From the NCBI RefSeq assembly GCF_000421105.1, contig NZ_ATWF01000001.1, positions 1,026,930 to 1,090,929 of the forward strand: a stretch of 64,000 nt of DNA. Reading direction: 5' to 3'. Below the pieces are notes generated by a model. That model was not told the origin of the DNA. It did no database searches and saw nothing but the letters and a program-made list of their open reading frames with translations. The translations under genes and the position numbers were made by a program. Position 1 is the first letter of the stretch. Each line of letters begins with the position of its first letter. The DNA comes from Limisalsivibrio acetivorans (GTDB lineage Bacteria; Chrysiogenota; Deferribacteres; Deferribacterales; Geovibrionaceae). Positions 54,277 to 63,097 of this stretch are shown one piece after another.

Positions 54277-55212
54277 TCACTTACTGCGCTGAGCCATAAG
54301 CTCAACCATGATAGCTTTCTGTGCGTGGAGCCTGTTTTCCGCCTCATCAAAGACAATCGACTGCTCAGACTCAAAAACCTCTTCGCTCACCTCTTCGCCG
54401 AGATGTGCGGGGAGGCAGTGCATAAAAACGGTTTTCTTCTTCCCTGTGGCTTCCATGAGCTTTTTGTCCACGGTGAAGCCGGAGAATGCCTTGACCCTTT
54501 CAGTCGCCTCATCCTCCTGACCCATGCTCGCCCAGACATCGGTGTAGATAACATCCGCATCCTTAACCGCCTCAAGGGGGTCGTTGGTGGTCATTATCAC
54601 GGAGCCGTTCTTTTCCGCTTCCTTCCTCGCCTCTTCCACAACACCAGCGGGGCACTCGTACCCCTTGGGGGTTGCCACTGCGAAATCGATGCCGAACTTT
54701 GCCGCACCGAAGAGCCATGAGTTCGCCATATTGTTTCCATCGCCCAGGTAGGCGACCTTAACGTCGTAAGTGCCGAAGCGTTCGTATATAGTCTGAACAT
54801 CCGCCATAACCTGGCAGGGGTGGAAATCATCGCTTAGACCGTTTATCACAGGCACGCTGGCATGCCTTGCAAGCTCCTCCAGCTTGGAGTGCTCGAAGGT
54901 ACGTATCATAATCCCGTCCACATAACGGGAGAGTGTGCGGGCTGTGTCTGCAACAGTCTCTCCCCGCCCCAGCTGTATATCGTTCTTGCTGAGGAAAAGG
55001 GGATATCCCCCAAGCTCATAGAATCCCACTTCAAAGGAGACCCTTGTTCTTGTGGATGATTTCTCGAATATCAGCGCAAGCTTCTGCCCCTCGAGGTGGT
55101 GATGCTTAACGCCCTCGTTTCTCTCTTTCTTAAGGCGCACAGCATCATCGATGAGCTTCTTAAGCTCCTCCTTGCTCCAGTCCTTAAGGGTTAAAAAATC
55201 TCTTTTACTCAA
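54277..55212 (-). CDS. argF: Ornithine carbamoyltransferase
   Basis: A 311-residue enzyme forming citrulline. Carbamoyl-phosphate binding is in KSSTRTRVSFEVG, the ornithine loop in LSDDFHPCQ-type sequence, and the catalytic HCLPAH near residue 261. The start is TTG within GGAGGAGAGTTTTGA, overlapping the argD stop by four bases. An upstream position beside argD supports a biosynthetic rather than a catabolic (arcB) role. Confidence 0.96.
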   Translation of the reverse strand: MSKRDFLTLKDWSKEELKKLIDDAVRLKKERNEGVKHHHLEGQKLALIFEKSSTRTRVSFEVGFYELGGYPLFLSKNDIQLGRGETVADTARTLSRYVDGIMIRTFEHSKLEELARHASVPVINGLSDDFHPCQVMADVQTIYERFGTYDVKVAYLGDGNNMANSWLFGAAKFGIDFAVATPKGYECPAGVVEEARKEAEKNGSVIMTTNDPLEAVKDADVIYTDVWASMGQEDEATERVKAFSGFTVDKKLMEATGKKKTVFMHCLPAHLGEEVSEEVFESEQSIVFDEAENRLHAQKAIMVELMAQRSK

Positions 55213-56369
55213 AACTCTCCTCCGGCAAGGACCTTCTCCATACGGGCAAGACCCTCATCAAGATCCCTGCGGTCTATATTAAGAGGCGGATAGACCCTCA
55301 TAGTCTCATGCCCTGCGGGGAGAACCAAGAGCTTCTCCTCCATGCAGGCCTTGACGAAGTCCGCCATTCTTTCCTCAAACTGAACACCCAGAAGCATCCC
55401 TTCCCCACGAACGGTGAATTTCGGTGAGGGGAAAATCTCCTTTAGCCTGTCCTTCATGTATCTGCCCGTTTCACGAACACCTTTAAGAAAATCCTCATCC
55501 ATAGCATCCAGAACAGCAATACCCGCCGCACAGGCGAGATAATTCCCGCCAAAGGTTGTGCCGTGGGTTCCGGGGATAAAATACTCCGCAACATCACCCC
55601 TAGCAACAGCCGCACCGATGGGCACACCATTGCCGAGTGCCTTCGCCACGGTCATTATATCCGGCTCAACACCGAAATGCTCATAACCGAACATCCTTCC
55701 GGTTCTTCCTATGCCGGTCTGTATCTCATCAAAGATGAGGAGTATATCCTTCTTGGTACAGTATGCCCGAAGCCTCTCAAGGAAGCCCCTCTCTATGGGG
55801 ATAACGCCCCCTTCACCCTGCCACAGCTCCACCATAATGGCGGCTACATCTCCGCTGTCCGCAATGCGGCGCACGGATTCGAAATCGTTCATCGGCACAT
55901 GGGTGAAGAAGTCCGCAATGGGACGGAAGCCTTCGTGTATCTTCTCCTGACCGGTGGCGGAAAGTGTCGCATAGGTTCTGCCGTGGAAGGAGTTCTTCAT
56001 GGTGATTACACGGTGTCGCAGGCCTTCGTATCTGCGGTTTCCGTAAATGCGGGCCAGCTTTATCGCCGCCTCGTTCGCCTCCGCTCCGGAGTTGCAGAAG
56101 AAAACACGTCCGCCGGTGGATAGCTCTGACAGACGTCTGCCGAGCTCCTCCTGAAGCGGGTTCCCGTATAGATTGGAGGTGTGGATGAGCGTTCCCGCCT
56201 GCTCCGCAACGGCCTTTGAAACCGCCGGATGGGAATGCCCAAGATTCACGACACTGATACCGCAGCCGAAGTCGAGATACTCGCTCCCCTGCTCATCATA
56301 AAGCCTGCACCCCTCGCCTTTTACGAAGGATACGCCGTATCTGCCGTAATTGCCTATAAGTTGAGACAT
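55209..56369 (-). CDS. argD: Acetylornithine aminotransferase
   Basis: A 386-residue class III aminotransferase. FCNSGAEANEAAIKLAR binds the cofactor phosphate, FDEIQTGIGRTG and the PLP lysine in TVAKALGNGVPIGA follow. It may also serve as succinyl-diaminopimelate aminotransferase, as in E. coli. It is the first gene of the arg operon; the 86 bases upstream contain the presumed promoter. No ARG-box operator was recognised. Confidence 0.93.
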   Translation of the reverse strand: MSQLIGNYGRYGVSFVKGEGCRLYDEQGSEYLDFGCGISVVNLGHSHPAVSKAVAEQAGTLIHTSNLYGNPLQEELGRRLSELSTGGRVFFCNSGAEANEAAIKLARIYGNRRYEGLRHRVITMKNSFHGRTYATLSATGQEKIHEGFRPIADFFTHVPMNDFESVRRIADSGDVAAIMVELWQGEGGVIPIERGFLERLRAYCTKKDILLIFDEIQTGIGRTGRMFGYEHFGVEPDIMTVAKALGNGVPIGAAVARGDVAEYFIPGTHGTTFGGNYLACAAGIAVLDAMDEDFLKGVRETGRYMKDRLKEIFPSPKFTVRGEGMLLGVQFEERMADFVKACMEEKLLVLPAGHETMRVYPPLNIDRRDLDEGLARMEKVLAGGEF

Positions 56370-56455
56370 ATATATTACCCCCGGGCAAAAGAGTATAAAA
56401 GCATATTACAAAGATTTCTTCAAGAGGTTATTGGATGCCCTCTGCGCAGGCTGTT

Positions 56456-57007
56456 TCAGTCGTTTTCGCCGAAAACCACAGCCTCGAATCGGAAGAGCTC
56501 GATCGTCTCATTCCTCCATGTGTCGGGTGACAGCCCCGCCTTGACGCATGTCTGGGAGAGGAAGGTTTCTGCATCCCACCCCTGCTCAATAGCAACCTGG
56601 GGGAGCAGAACGCCTCTGCTATGACCCTTTACCACATAAAGGCCGTCACGCCCCACGTGGATATCCTCAACAGAGTTTAAGGGCATCATAGGGCTGAGTA
56701 CAGAGATCTCGAAATCTATGAATGGAAGTGCATCCGCCTCCAAAGAGGGGAAGCGGGGATCGGAGAAGGCAGCCTGATACGCCATCTCCTTTACATTCTG
56801 GTCTATCTTAATATCGTCCCGGAAGTTGCCTATGCATCCCCTGAGACGGCCGTCCCTGTGGAGGGTTACGAAACAGCCGCTGTTGAAGCCCAGCTCTTCG
56901 GGAACCTCCGGATATTCCGGCTTTCTGTCCTCCAGCTCTGCGGAAACAGCCTCTCGGGCTGTTTTTAGAAGTACCTTTCTGCTTTCATCCGAAAGTGTAA
57001 ATTTCAT
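56456..57007 (-). CDS. AMMECR1 domain protein
   Basis: A 183-residue protein of the AMMECR1 family. The invariant LRGCIGNF is at residues 54-61, followed by QAAFSDPRFP and FEISVLSP-type blocks. In many bacteria AMMECR1 is found with a Memo-like and a radical-SAM protein; neither is next to it here. Function is unknown. It begins 11 bases after the pseudokinase-FapA gene, so the two are probably co-transcribed. Confidence 0.92.
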   Translation of the reverse strand: MKFTLSDESRKVLLKTAREAVSAELEDRKPEYPEVPEELGFNSGCFVTLHRDGRLRGCIGNFRDDIKIDQNVKEMAYQAAFSDPRFPSLEADALPFIDFEISVLSPMMPLNSVEDIHVGRDGLYVVKGHSRGVLLPQVAIEQGWDAETFLSQTCVKAGLSPDTWRNETIELFRFEAVVFGEND

Positions 57008-57018
57008 TGAACAGCCTC

Positions 57019-59436
57019 CTATATACCTTTGATAACAACCTTTCCGCCATCGGAGAAGAACTCCATCTTCCCTTCGTACTCCTCCTTTGAAACGAAAACA
57101 CTGTTACCTATTCTAACAGACACATCGCCGTAGAGAAACCTGCGTACTTTTACAGTCTCACGAAAATCATCATCCCGTTCGTCGTAGTCCGCCGTAACAT
57201 TCTCAAGGCGAACCTCTGTTTCGGCTATATACTCCTCAAGGTGCTTCATCTTATCGGTCAACAGCCTGTATTCCCTGTCATCGGCGGCGTTATCCTCGGA
57301 ACCGCACCGTATCACGATCTGCTTCATCTGCCGCTTAACAGATGCCAGAGCCGCCTCCGTCTCTTCATTACGGTGCTGGAGCTCCTCCATTCTCTGCTTA
57401 AGCTCCAATGCAGTCCTTACCAACACGGTTATGGATGTTCTTACGTAGGGATTAGTCCCGGCTATATTCACCTCAACTGAAGTTCCCGCCTGTATGGTCG
57501 AGCCCACAACGCTCCCGTTTCCGGTTTTGCATTTCAGGTGGCGCCCGCATTTCACATCGGAATTTCGTATATAGTTGAATGCGGTGATGTTTCTCCCCGC
57601 CTCGGCGGTTACGTCCTGCAGGAAATCCGCCTTTATATCCCTGAGGGCGTGGATCTCCCCCTTCTCCTTACCAAACACGCCGGACTTCACGAATACAGAG
57701 CCTCTCAAGGACTCCACATATGCTCCTTCCACAACTCCATGGACCTTTATATCCCCCCCGGCGGATACCATGAAATCGGGGAGGACGTTGCCTCGTATGA
57801 TGATATCACCACGGTAGCGGACATTGCCTGTGCTGTAGTCCACATCGCCGTTTATTATTATAAGCTCTTTGATATGGACCTTGCCGTGCTCCATCATAAT
57901 CTGCCCGTCTATGGAGGCGAGAAGCTTAAGGCCATCCTGGGAAACGTAGGTTTTTGCGCCGATGGGGAGCTTTTTGTCACGCCCTTTCTTCGCCTCAATG
58001 GGTGTGTTGAAAACGGTTTTGCCAGGTGCACCTTCTGTGGCTGGTATCTTAAGGCAGAGCACATCACCCGCCGCACTCTCCTGAATGGAGTGGATCTCCT
58101 TGAAATCCACGTCCCCATCCTCAAGAACCTTGGGGCGGAGGAGGTTCTCCTTCTCGAAGAAGTAGTGTATCCATGCGTCCTCGCCGTCCACGGGCTTAAC
58201 ACCTCTGGCAACAGGTATATCCTGCCTGCCTGTATCGAGAACCTGTCTAACGGCCTGCCGGTCTATCCCGAAACGTACACCGTTCTTTTTGAGATGGAAT
58301 ACAGCCTCGTCAACGCTCACGGCAGGGAGTATGGAAAACTTAAGGTACGCTTCCATGGAATCCGCCGTTACCTCGATATCTATATCGCTGAGTGAAACCG
58401 GATCGCATTTCTTAAAGGCCAGCCCCACGGGGTGCGCCTTGCCGTCCGCATGGCGTATACAATCGGCGATGCGCTCCAGGTCGTAGTTGAAGATGTTTTC
58501 CTCGAGGAAGCGTTTCTCTATCTCCTCAATATTTGCCTTGGAGGCCATGATGGGGCTGATGGTCATGTACGCCTCATCATCCCGCATCTCGAACTTATAG
58601 GGGGCTCTGTGACTGACCCTCTGTCTCCCTCCGGAGTCCGCAAGGCGGAAGTCGTCTATCACTTCATCAAAGGATGCGTACCTGTCTTCCGGTGCTATGC
58701 TGAGACACTTTTCAAGGATATGGGAGTATTTGCCCGCCTCGGGGGAGATATAATCGGGCTTAACGAGCTCTCCGCTGAGGATGTTGCGGATAGTCTTCTC
58801 CACCTTTTTCCCCTTGAAGGGTACTGTCCCTGTAAGAATCATATAGGCGCAGCAACCGAACTGAAAGATATCCCCCTTCTTCGCATCGGGCCTTCCACGC
58901 AGTTCTTCGGGTGTTATAAAAAGGGGCGCCTCACTGGAGAAACCGAACTCGCTGAGCAGGGCCTCCTTGACGAAGTATCTGCGCAGATCGAAGAAGTCGA
59001 GCTTAACACGGCCGTCATCGAGGATATAAACGGAATCGGTGTAAAGGTTTCTGTGCTGAATCCCTGCGGAATGGGCATAGGAAAGGATATCGAGCATACT
59101 GCGGACTATCCCCGTTTTCTCCTCCGGTTCGAGATCCTCCACAGCCGAAAGGGAGAGGACGCTGTCAGGGGTATCGATATATTCATGGACGCTGAAGGCA
59201 TCATCGCCGTCGGTGCCGTAATCCAGAACCGAGAGAATCCCCGGATGCCCAAGTCGTCCGGCACTTTTCATGAAGCGGACAAAGCGGGAGTTGAGGTCGC
59301 CGGAGGCTCCGTTTTCGACGATCCGGATTATTGTTTTTCTGTCAAATTTTGAGTCGAAACCTTCGTAAGCTCCACCGCCCGGAGTTCTTGCAATGTAGCC
59401 TCCGAGGAGGTACCTGTCCTTAAGCCTTCTTGCCAT
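57019..59436 (-). CDS. Pseudokinase fused to a FapA (DUF342) domain
   Basis: An 805-residue protein. Residues about 8-265 form a Ser/Thr-kinase-like fold, but the catalytic marks are lost: the beta-3 lysine is R38 (TIIRIV), HRD is HRN (128-130), and DFG is DFF (147-149). The rest (about 290-805) is a FapA/DUF342 region with repeated beta-helix-like strands (DIIIRGNV, GDIKVHGVVEGAYVES), a coiled coil near 690-740 and a C-terminal strand-rich end. FapA-like proteins are linked to envelope or surface functions in Gram-negatives. The kinase part likely acts as a binding or scaffold module. I know of no named family with this fusion. Confidence 0.8.
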   Translation of the reverse strand: MARRLKDRYLLGGYIARTPGGGAYEGFDSKFDRKTIIRIVENGASGDLNSRFVRFMKSAGRLGHPGILSVLDYGTDGDDAFSVHEYIDTPDSVLSLSAVEDLEPEEKTGIVRSMLDILSYAHSAGIQHRNLYTDSVYILDDGRVKLDFFDLRRYFVKEALLSEFGFSSEAPLFITPEELRGRPDAKKGDIFQFGCCAYMILTGTVPFKGKKVEKTIRNILSGELVKPDYISPEAGKYSHILEKCLSIAPEDRYASFDEVIDDFRLADSGGRQRVSHRAPYKFEMRDDEAYMTISPIMASKANIEEIEKRFLEENIFNYDLERIADCIRHADGKAHPVGLAFKKCDPVSLSDIDIEVTADSMEAYLKFSILPAVSVDEAVFHLKKNGVRFGIDRQAVRQVLDTGRQDIPVARGVKPVDGEDAWIHYFFEKENLLRPKVLEDGDVDFKEIHSIQESAAGDVLCLKIPATEGAPGKTVFNTPIEAKKGRDKKLPIGAKTYVSQDGLKLLASIDGQIMMEHGKVHIKELIIINGDVDYSTGNVRYRGDIIIRGNVLPDFMVSAGGDIKVHGVVEGAYVESLRGSVFVKSGVFGKEKGEIHALRDIKADFLQDVTAEAGRNITAFNYIRNSDVKCGRHLKCKTGNGSVVGSTIQAGTSVEVNIAGTNPYVRTSITVLVRTALELKQRMEELQHRNEETEAALASVKRQMKQIVIRCGSEDNAADDREYRLLTDKMKHLEEYIAETEVRLENVTADYDERDDDFRETVKVRRFLYGDVSVRIGNSVFVSKEEYEGKMEFFSDGGKVVIKGI

Positions 59437-59615
59437 AATTATAGATTAATCCATTTTTCTTTTTTATCAGCATAAACTAAAGCTATAATGTATGGCAACA
59501 GGACAATAATAACACGGCGTCTAAAATCGCAATATAACAGGGTTTTCATTTTTGAGCTGAACTTCGGCTTAGAAAAAATCGCATTTTCTTCCAGAACATT
59601 ATGATTTGCCAATGT

Positions 59616-59631
59616 ATATTGTATACAATAT
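59616..59631. promoter_or_regulatory. 16-bp perfect palindrome upstream of the sdh promoter
   Basis: ATATTGTATACAATAT, perfectly self-complementary, ends two bases before the sdh -35 box. The position suits a transcription-factor operator. It does not match the FNR box (TTGAT-N4-ATCAA), and I do not recognise the regulator. Confidence 0.5.
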
Positions 59632-59633
59632 GT

Positions 59634-59664
59634 TTGACATGGAATGGTAATTGTGATAGATAAT
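59634..59664 (+). promoter_or_regulatory. Probable sdhCDAB promoter
   Basis: TTGACA at 59634-59639 and GATAAT at 59659-59664, separated by 19 bases, a slightly long spacer. An alternative -10, TAGATA (59657-59662), gives 17 bases but a weaker match. The mRNA would start about 45 bases before sdhC. Confidence 0.5.
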
Positions 59665-59716
59665 TTTTGGAATAATTTAACAATGTTTGTTTTAAAAAAA
59701 CACACAGGAGTGTCAA

Positions 59717-60073
59717 ATGCCAAGGAAAGACCTTGTAACCTACCCGAAGAAAACCGGGTACCGCAAGCACACCGGGATGGTCGCATGGCTGCTGCACCGA
59801 ATAACTGGCGTTATAATCGGTGCTTATCTCATTATGCACGTTCTCGGCGTTTCCGGTACGTTTTCACCCCTCCTTGCCGTAACAGGGAGTGCTGTGATTC
59901 AGGCTCTGTTCCTCGTAAGCTTCGCTTACCACGCTTTTAACGGCGTTAGGATCGTTCTTATGGAGTTCGGCGCAGGCGCAGAGAGGGAGAACTTCTCGAA
60001 GTACTATATGGCGGTTGTTTTCATAACAGTCGTTATCGCAGTAATCGGCGCAATTCCGATCTTCTCATCCTAA
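59717..60073 (+). CDS. sdhC: Succinate dehydrogenase cytochrome b subunit SdhC
   Basis: A 118-residue membrane anchor with three hydrophobic helices. The first helix contains WLLHRITGVIIGAYLIMHVLG, and the second AFLVSFAYHAFNGVRIV-like sequence with the candidate haem-ligand histidine. AGGAG precedes the ATG. It is first in sdhC-sdhD-sdhA-sdhB, the E. coli order. Confidence 0.92.
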   Translation: MPRKDLVTYPKKTGYRKHTGMVAWLLHRITGVIIGAYLIMHVLGVSGTFSPLLAVTGSAVIQALFLVSFAYHAFNGVRIVLMEFGAGAERENFSKYYMAVVFITVVIAVIGAIPIFSS

Positions 60074-60085
60074 GGAGGCACGAAG

Positions 60086-60394
60086 ATGAATAACTACAAA
60101 TTTATGGGCGCAAGCAATACCGGAACCCTCTCATGGCTCATGCAGAGAATATCCGGCATCGTTCTCATCGTTGCCGTCTTCATCCATTTCTTCTCTATGC
60201 TGAAGGGTGGAGCTCTTGGAATGATGCAGCTCGTTCTCGCTCCGGTAATCGCCTTCGGATTCTTCCATACTTTTAATGGTTTCAAGATGATAACCGACGA
60301 CTACGTCTCTAGCTCCGGCTGGAGAGGAATTCTCCTTGGCGTATACTGGGTTGCAGGTGTAACTCTCGCACTGCTCGCCCTCAAGGTAATCTGA
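60086..60394 (+). CDS. sdhD: Succinate dehydrogenase membrane anchor SdhD
   Basis: A 102-residue protein with three hydrophobic helices. The WLMQRISGIVLIVAVFIHFF segment and GFFHTFNGFKMITDDYV give the histidine and aspartate/tyrosine positions expected near the haem and quinone site. It pairs with SdhC to hold the SdhAB head on the inner membrane. AAGGAGG lies eight bases before the ATG. Confidence 0.88.
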   Translation: MNNYKFMGASNTGTLSWLMQRISGIVLIVAVFIHFFSMLKGGALGMMQLVLAPVIAFGFFHTFNGFKMITDDYVSSSGWRGILLGVYWVAGVTLALLALKVI

Positions 60395-60419
60395 GAAAAA
60401 AGAACAAGAGGTTAAACCT

Positions 60420-62189
60420 ATGTCTGTTAATGTAGAATATCATAAGTTCGACGTGGTTGTTGTGGGAGCTGGCGGTGCTGGCCTCAACGCAGCGCAGGTA
60501 GCGTCTCAGCACGTTAAAACCGCTGTCGTTTCCGAAGTTTACCCCACAAGAAGCCACACTATTTCCGCTCAGGGCGGTATCTCCGCCTCACTCGGAAACC
60601 TTGAAGAAGACCACTGGCACTGGCACATGTTCGATACCGTCAAGGGAAGCGACTACCTCGCCGACCAGGACGCATGTGAATACATGACCAGAAGGGCGCC
60701 TGAGATGATCATCGCCCTTGAGCACATCGGTCTCCCCTTCAGCCGTACTCCCGAGGGCAAGATCGCCCAGCGTCCCTTCGGCGGACACACAGCGGAGTTC
60801 GGTAAAAGAGCCGTAAAAAGAGCATGCTACGCAGCCGACAGAACCGGCCACGCTATGCTTCAAAACCTTTATGAGAAGTCCGTTGAGCAGGGTACTCACT
60901 TCTACAGCGAGTTCTATGCCCTTGAGCTTCTTGAAAACGACGGACACGTAAACGGCGTTATCTGTTACGACATCCAGAACGGCGGTCTTCACGTCTTCCA
61001 TGCGAAGTCCATCATCTTCGCCACAGGCGGTAACTGCCGTATCTACCAGACCAACTCAAACGCACACATCAACACCGGTGACGGCCTTGCCCTCGCTATG
61101 AGAAAGGGCATGAGCTGGAGTGACGCAGAGTTCTTCCAGTTCCACCCCACCGGCATATACGGTGCAGGAAACCTTATCACAGAGGGTGTCCGCGGTGAGG
61201 GGGGTATCCTCCTTAACAAAGACGGCGAGCGCTTCATGGAGCGTTACGCACCCACTATTAAGGACCTCGCACCCAGAGATATCGTTTCACGCTCCATGAT
61301 GAAGGAGATCCTCGAGGGAAGAGGTGTAGGCCCCAACGCTGATCACATCCTCCTCAAGATCGACCACATCGGTGCGGACGCTATCCTTGAGAAACTCCCC
61401 GGTATCCACGAGCTTGCACTCGTTTTCGCAGGCGTTGACTGTACTAAGGAGCCCATCCCCGTTGTTCCCACCGCCCACTACCAGAACGGCGGTATCCCCA
61501 CAAACCACCTTACTCAGGTTATCAAAGGGGATATGGACGGCGAGGCTCTCGTTCCCGGTTTCTTCGCCGCAGGCGAGTGCGCATCAGCTTCAGTACACGG
61601 TGCTAACCGTCTCGGAACAAACTCCCTTCTCGACCTCGTTGTTTTCGGACGTACAGCCGGCGAAGAGGCCGCTAAATACGCCAAAGAGAACAACTTCGTT
61701 GAGCTTGAAGAGGATGCGGGCAAGGAAGGCAAGGCGCTTCTCGAGAAGTTCGCCAACGCTAACGGAACCCACACCTTCGGTACTGTATGGAACGAGCTCA
61801 CAAACATCATGCAGAAAAACGTGGGCGTGTTCAGAACCGAGGAGCTCATGACAGAGGCGATTGAAAAGCTTGATGAAATCGAAGCTAAGATGGACGACTT
61901 CAAAGTTGTGGACAAGTCCACCGTTTACAACCTCGACCTCATCGAAGCACTTGAGCTTAACAACATGATTCTCGTTGCCAAGGCCGCCACAAAGGCTGCT
62001 CTGGAAAGAAAGGAATCACGCGGTGGTCACTACAGGGACGACTATCCTGAAAGGGATGACGAGAAATACCTGAAGCACACCGAGGTTTACCTTGAAGAAG
62101 ACGGAAAGAACCCCAGAGTTACTCACAGACCTGTGCGTATGAAGCCGCTCACTGTGGAAACTTTCCCGCCTAAACCCAGAGTATATTAA
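60420..62189 (+). CDS. sdhA: Succinate dehydrogenase flavoprotein subunit SdhA
   Basis: A 589-residue FAD protein oxidising succinate to fumarate. The Rossmann motif VVVGAGGAGLNAA is near residue 14, the covalent FAD histidine in RSHTISAQGG near residue 45, and the active-site blocks FHPTGIYGAG, RGEGGILLN, HYQNGGIPTN and ANRLGTNSLLDLVVFGR are complete. Sequence type and gene order favour succinate dehydrogenase over fumarate reductase, though the enzyme can be reversible in anaerobes. Confidence 0.97.
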   Translation: MSVNVEYHKFDVVVVGAGGAGLNAAQVASQHVKTAVVSEVYPTRSHTISAQGGISASLGNLEEDHWHWHMFDTVKGSDYLADQDACEYMTRRAPEMIIALEHIGLPFSRTPEGKIAQRPFGGHTAEFGKRAVKRACYAADRTGHAMLQNLYEKSVEQGTHFYSEFYALELLENDGHVNGVICYDIQNGGLHVFHAKSIIFATGGNCRIYQTNSNAHINTGDGLALAMRKGMSWSDAEFFQFHPTGIYGAGNLITEGVRGEGGILLNKDGERFMERYAPTIKDLAPRDIVSRSMMKEILEGRGVGPNADHILLKIDHIGADAILEKLPGIHELALVFAGVDCTKEPIPVVPTAHYQNGGIPTNHLTQVIKGDMDGEALVPGFFAAGECASASVHGANRLGTNSLLDLVVFGRTAGEEAAKYAKENNFVELEEDAGKEGKALLEKFANANGTHTFGTVWNELTNIMQKNVGVFRTEELMTEAIEKLDEIEAKMDDFKVVDKSTVYNLDLIEALELNNMILVAKAATKAALERKESRGGHYRDDYPERDDEKYLKHTEVYLEEDGKNPRVTHRPVRMKPLTVETFPPKPRVY

Positions 62190-62205
62190 CGGGAGGACAC
62201 GACAG

Positions 62206-62913
62206 ATGAAGAAGGTAACATTCGAAATATTCAGGTACGACCCCGACAAAGATAACGAGGCGTACTATCAGACATACGAGGTTGAGATACGCAGAGCAGG
62301 TTACCTTATGCTCGATGCCCTCAACCAGATCAAATGGGAGCAGGACCCCACCCTTACCTACCGCCGTTCCTGCCGCGAAGGTGTTTGCGGCTCAGACGGT
62401 CTTAACGTAAACGGTGTTAACATGCTCTCCTGCATGACAAAGGTAGAGGATCTTAACAGCGACCACATCATCGTTCAGCCCCTCCCCGGAATGAACGTTA
62501 TGAGAGACCTCGTTACAGACGTTGATGACTTCTTCAACAAGTTCATCACCGTTAAGCCCTACCTTATAAGGAAGTCTCCCACTCCCGACAAGGAATTCTA
62601 TCAGTCCCCCGAGGACAGAAAGCTCCTTGACGGCCTCTATGAGTGTATCGCATGCGGCTGCTGTTCTTCCTCCTGCCCCTCCTACTGGGCGGATGCGAAG
62701 TACCTCGGCCCCAACGCTTTCCTCAGAGCATGGAGATACCTTGCAGACTCCAGAGACGAAGGTGCAGAAGAGCGTCTTCCCATCCTCAACGACCAGCACG
62801 GTGTTTGGAGATGCCACACAATCTACAACTGTGTAGAGGCATGCCCCAAGGAACTCAACCCCACCGATGCCATCGTGAAGATAAGAAAGATGCTTCTGGA
62901 CACCCAGTTCTAA
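62206..62913 (+). CDS. sdhB: Succinate dehydrogenase iron-sulfur subunit SdhB
   Basis: A 235-residue protein that passes electrons from SdhA to the quinone. The 2Fe-2S cluster ligands are in CREGVCGSDGLNVNG and the following Cys; the 4Fe-4S site is CIACGCCSSSCP near residue 148, and the 3Fe-4S site CHTIYNCVEACP near residue 204. Length matches the family. It ends the operon, with a terminator 29 bases past its stop. Confidence 0.97.
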   Translation: MKKVTFEIFRYDPDKDNEAYYQTYEVEIRRAGYLMLDALNQIKWEQDPTLTYRRSCREGVCGSDGLNVNGVNMLSCMTKVEDLNSDHIIVQPLPGMNVMRDLVTDVDDFFNKFITVKPYLIRKSPTPDKEFYQSPEDRKLLDGLYECIACGCCSSSCPSYWADAKYLGPNAFLRAWRYLADSRDEGAEERLPILNDQHGVWRCHTIYNCVEACPKELNPTDAIVKIRKMLLDTQF

Positions 62914-62941
62914 GAAATCCTTGGAATGACCTTATAAAGAG

Positions 62942-62969
62942 AAAGCCGCCCTTTTGGGCGGCTTTTTTT
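62942..62969 (+). terminator. Intrinsic terminator of sdhCDAB
   Basis: AAAGCCGCCC-TTTT-GGGCGGCTTT followed by further Ts, about 29 bases after the sdhB stop. A textbook rho-independent terminator. Confidence 0.93.
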
Positions 62970-63097
62970 ATTGATTAAGCTGTATCTCTGATATCAGGCA
63001 GTGCGGTTAATCACATCGATTTAAAACAAACTGATCTCAAACCCAAAAAAGAGGAAGATTGCCCGCAAGTACTATATCTCACTGGAAAACTTCAGGA

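Larger units (their letters stand above)
59437..59716. other. AT-rich divergent region between pseudokinase-FapA and sdhC
   Basis: 280 bases holding promoters in both directions. The sdh promoter and an adjoining palindrome are listed separately. No gene was supported. Confidence 0.6.

Noticed and set aside
53079-54299. Open frame of 406 codons on the plus strand opposite argG
   Set aside because: Long antisense frames arise from the codon usage of argG; the argG product has all catalytic motifs, the antisense frame none.
58432-59352. Open frame of 306 codons on the plus strand inside the pseudokinase-FapA gene
   Set aside because: Antisense shadow with no recognisable domain, while the minus-strand protein has a consistent kinase fold.
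59717-62913. Fumarate reductase instead of succinate dehydrogenase
   Set aside because: Gene order C-D-A-B with two small anchors and SdhA/SdhB sequence type fit SdhCDAB; physiological direction is nevertheless not provable from sequence.
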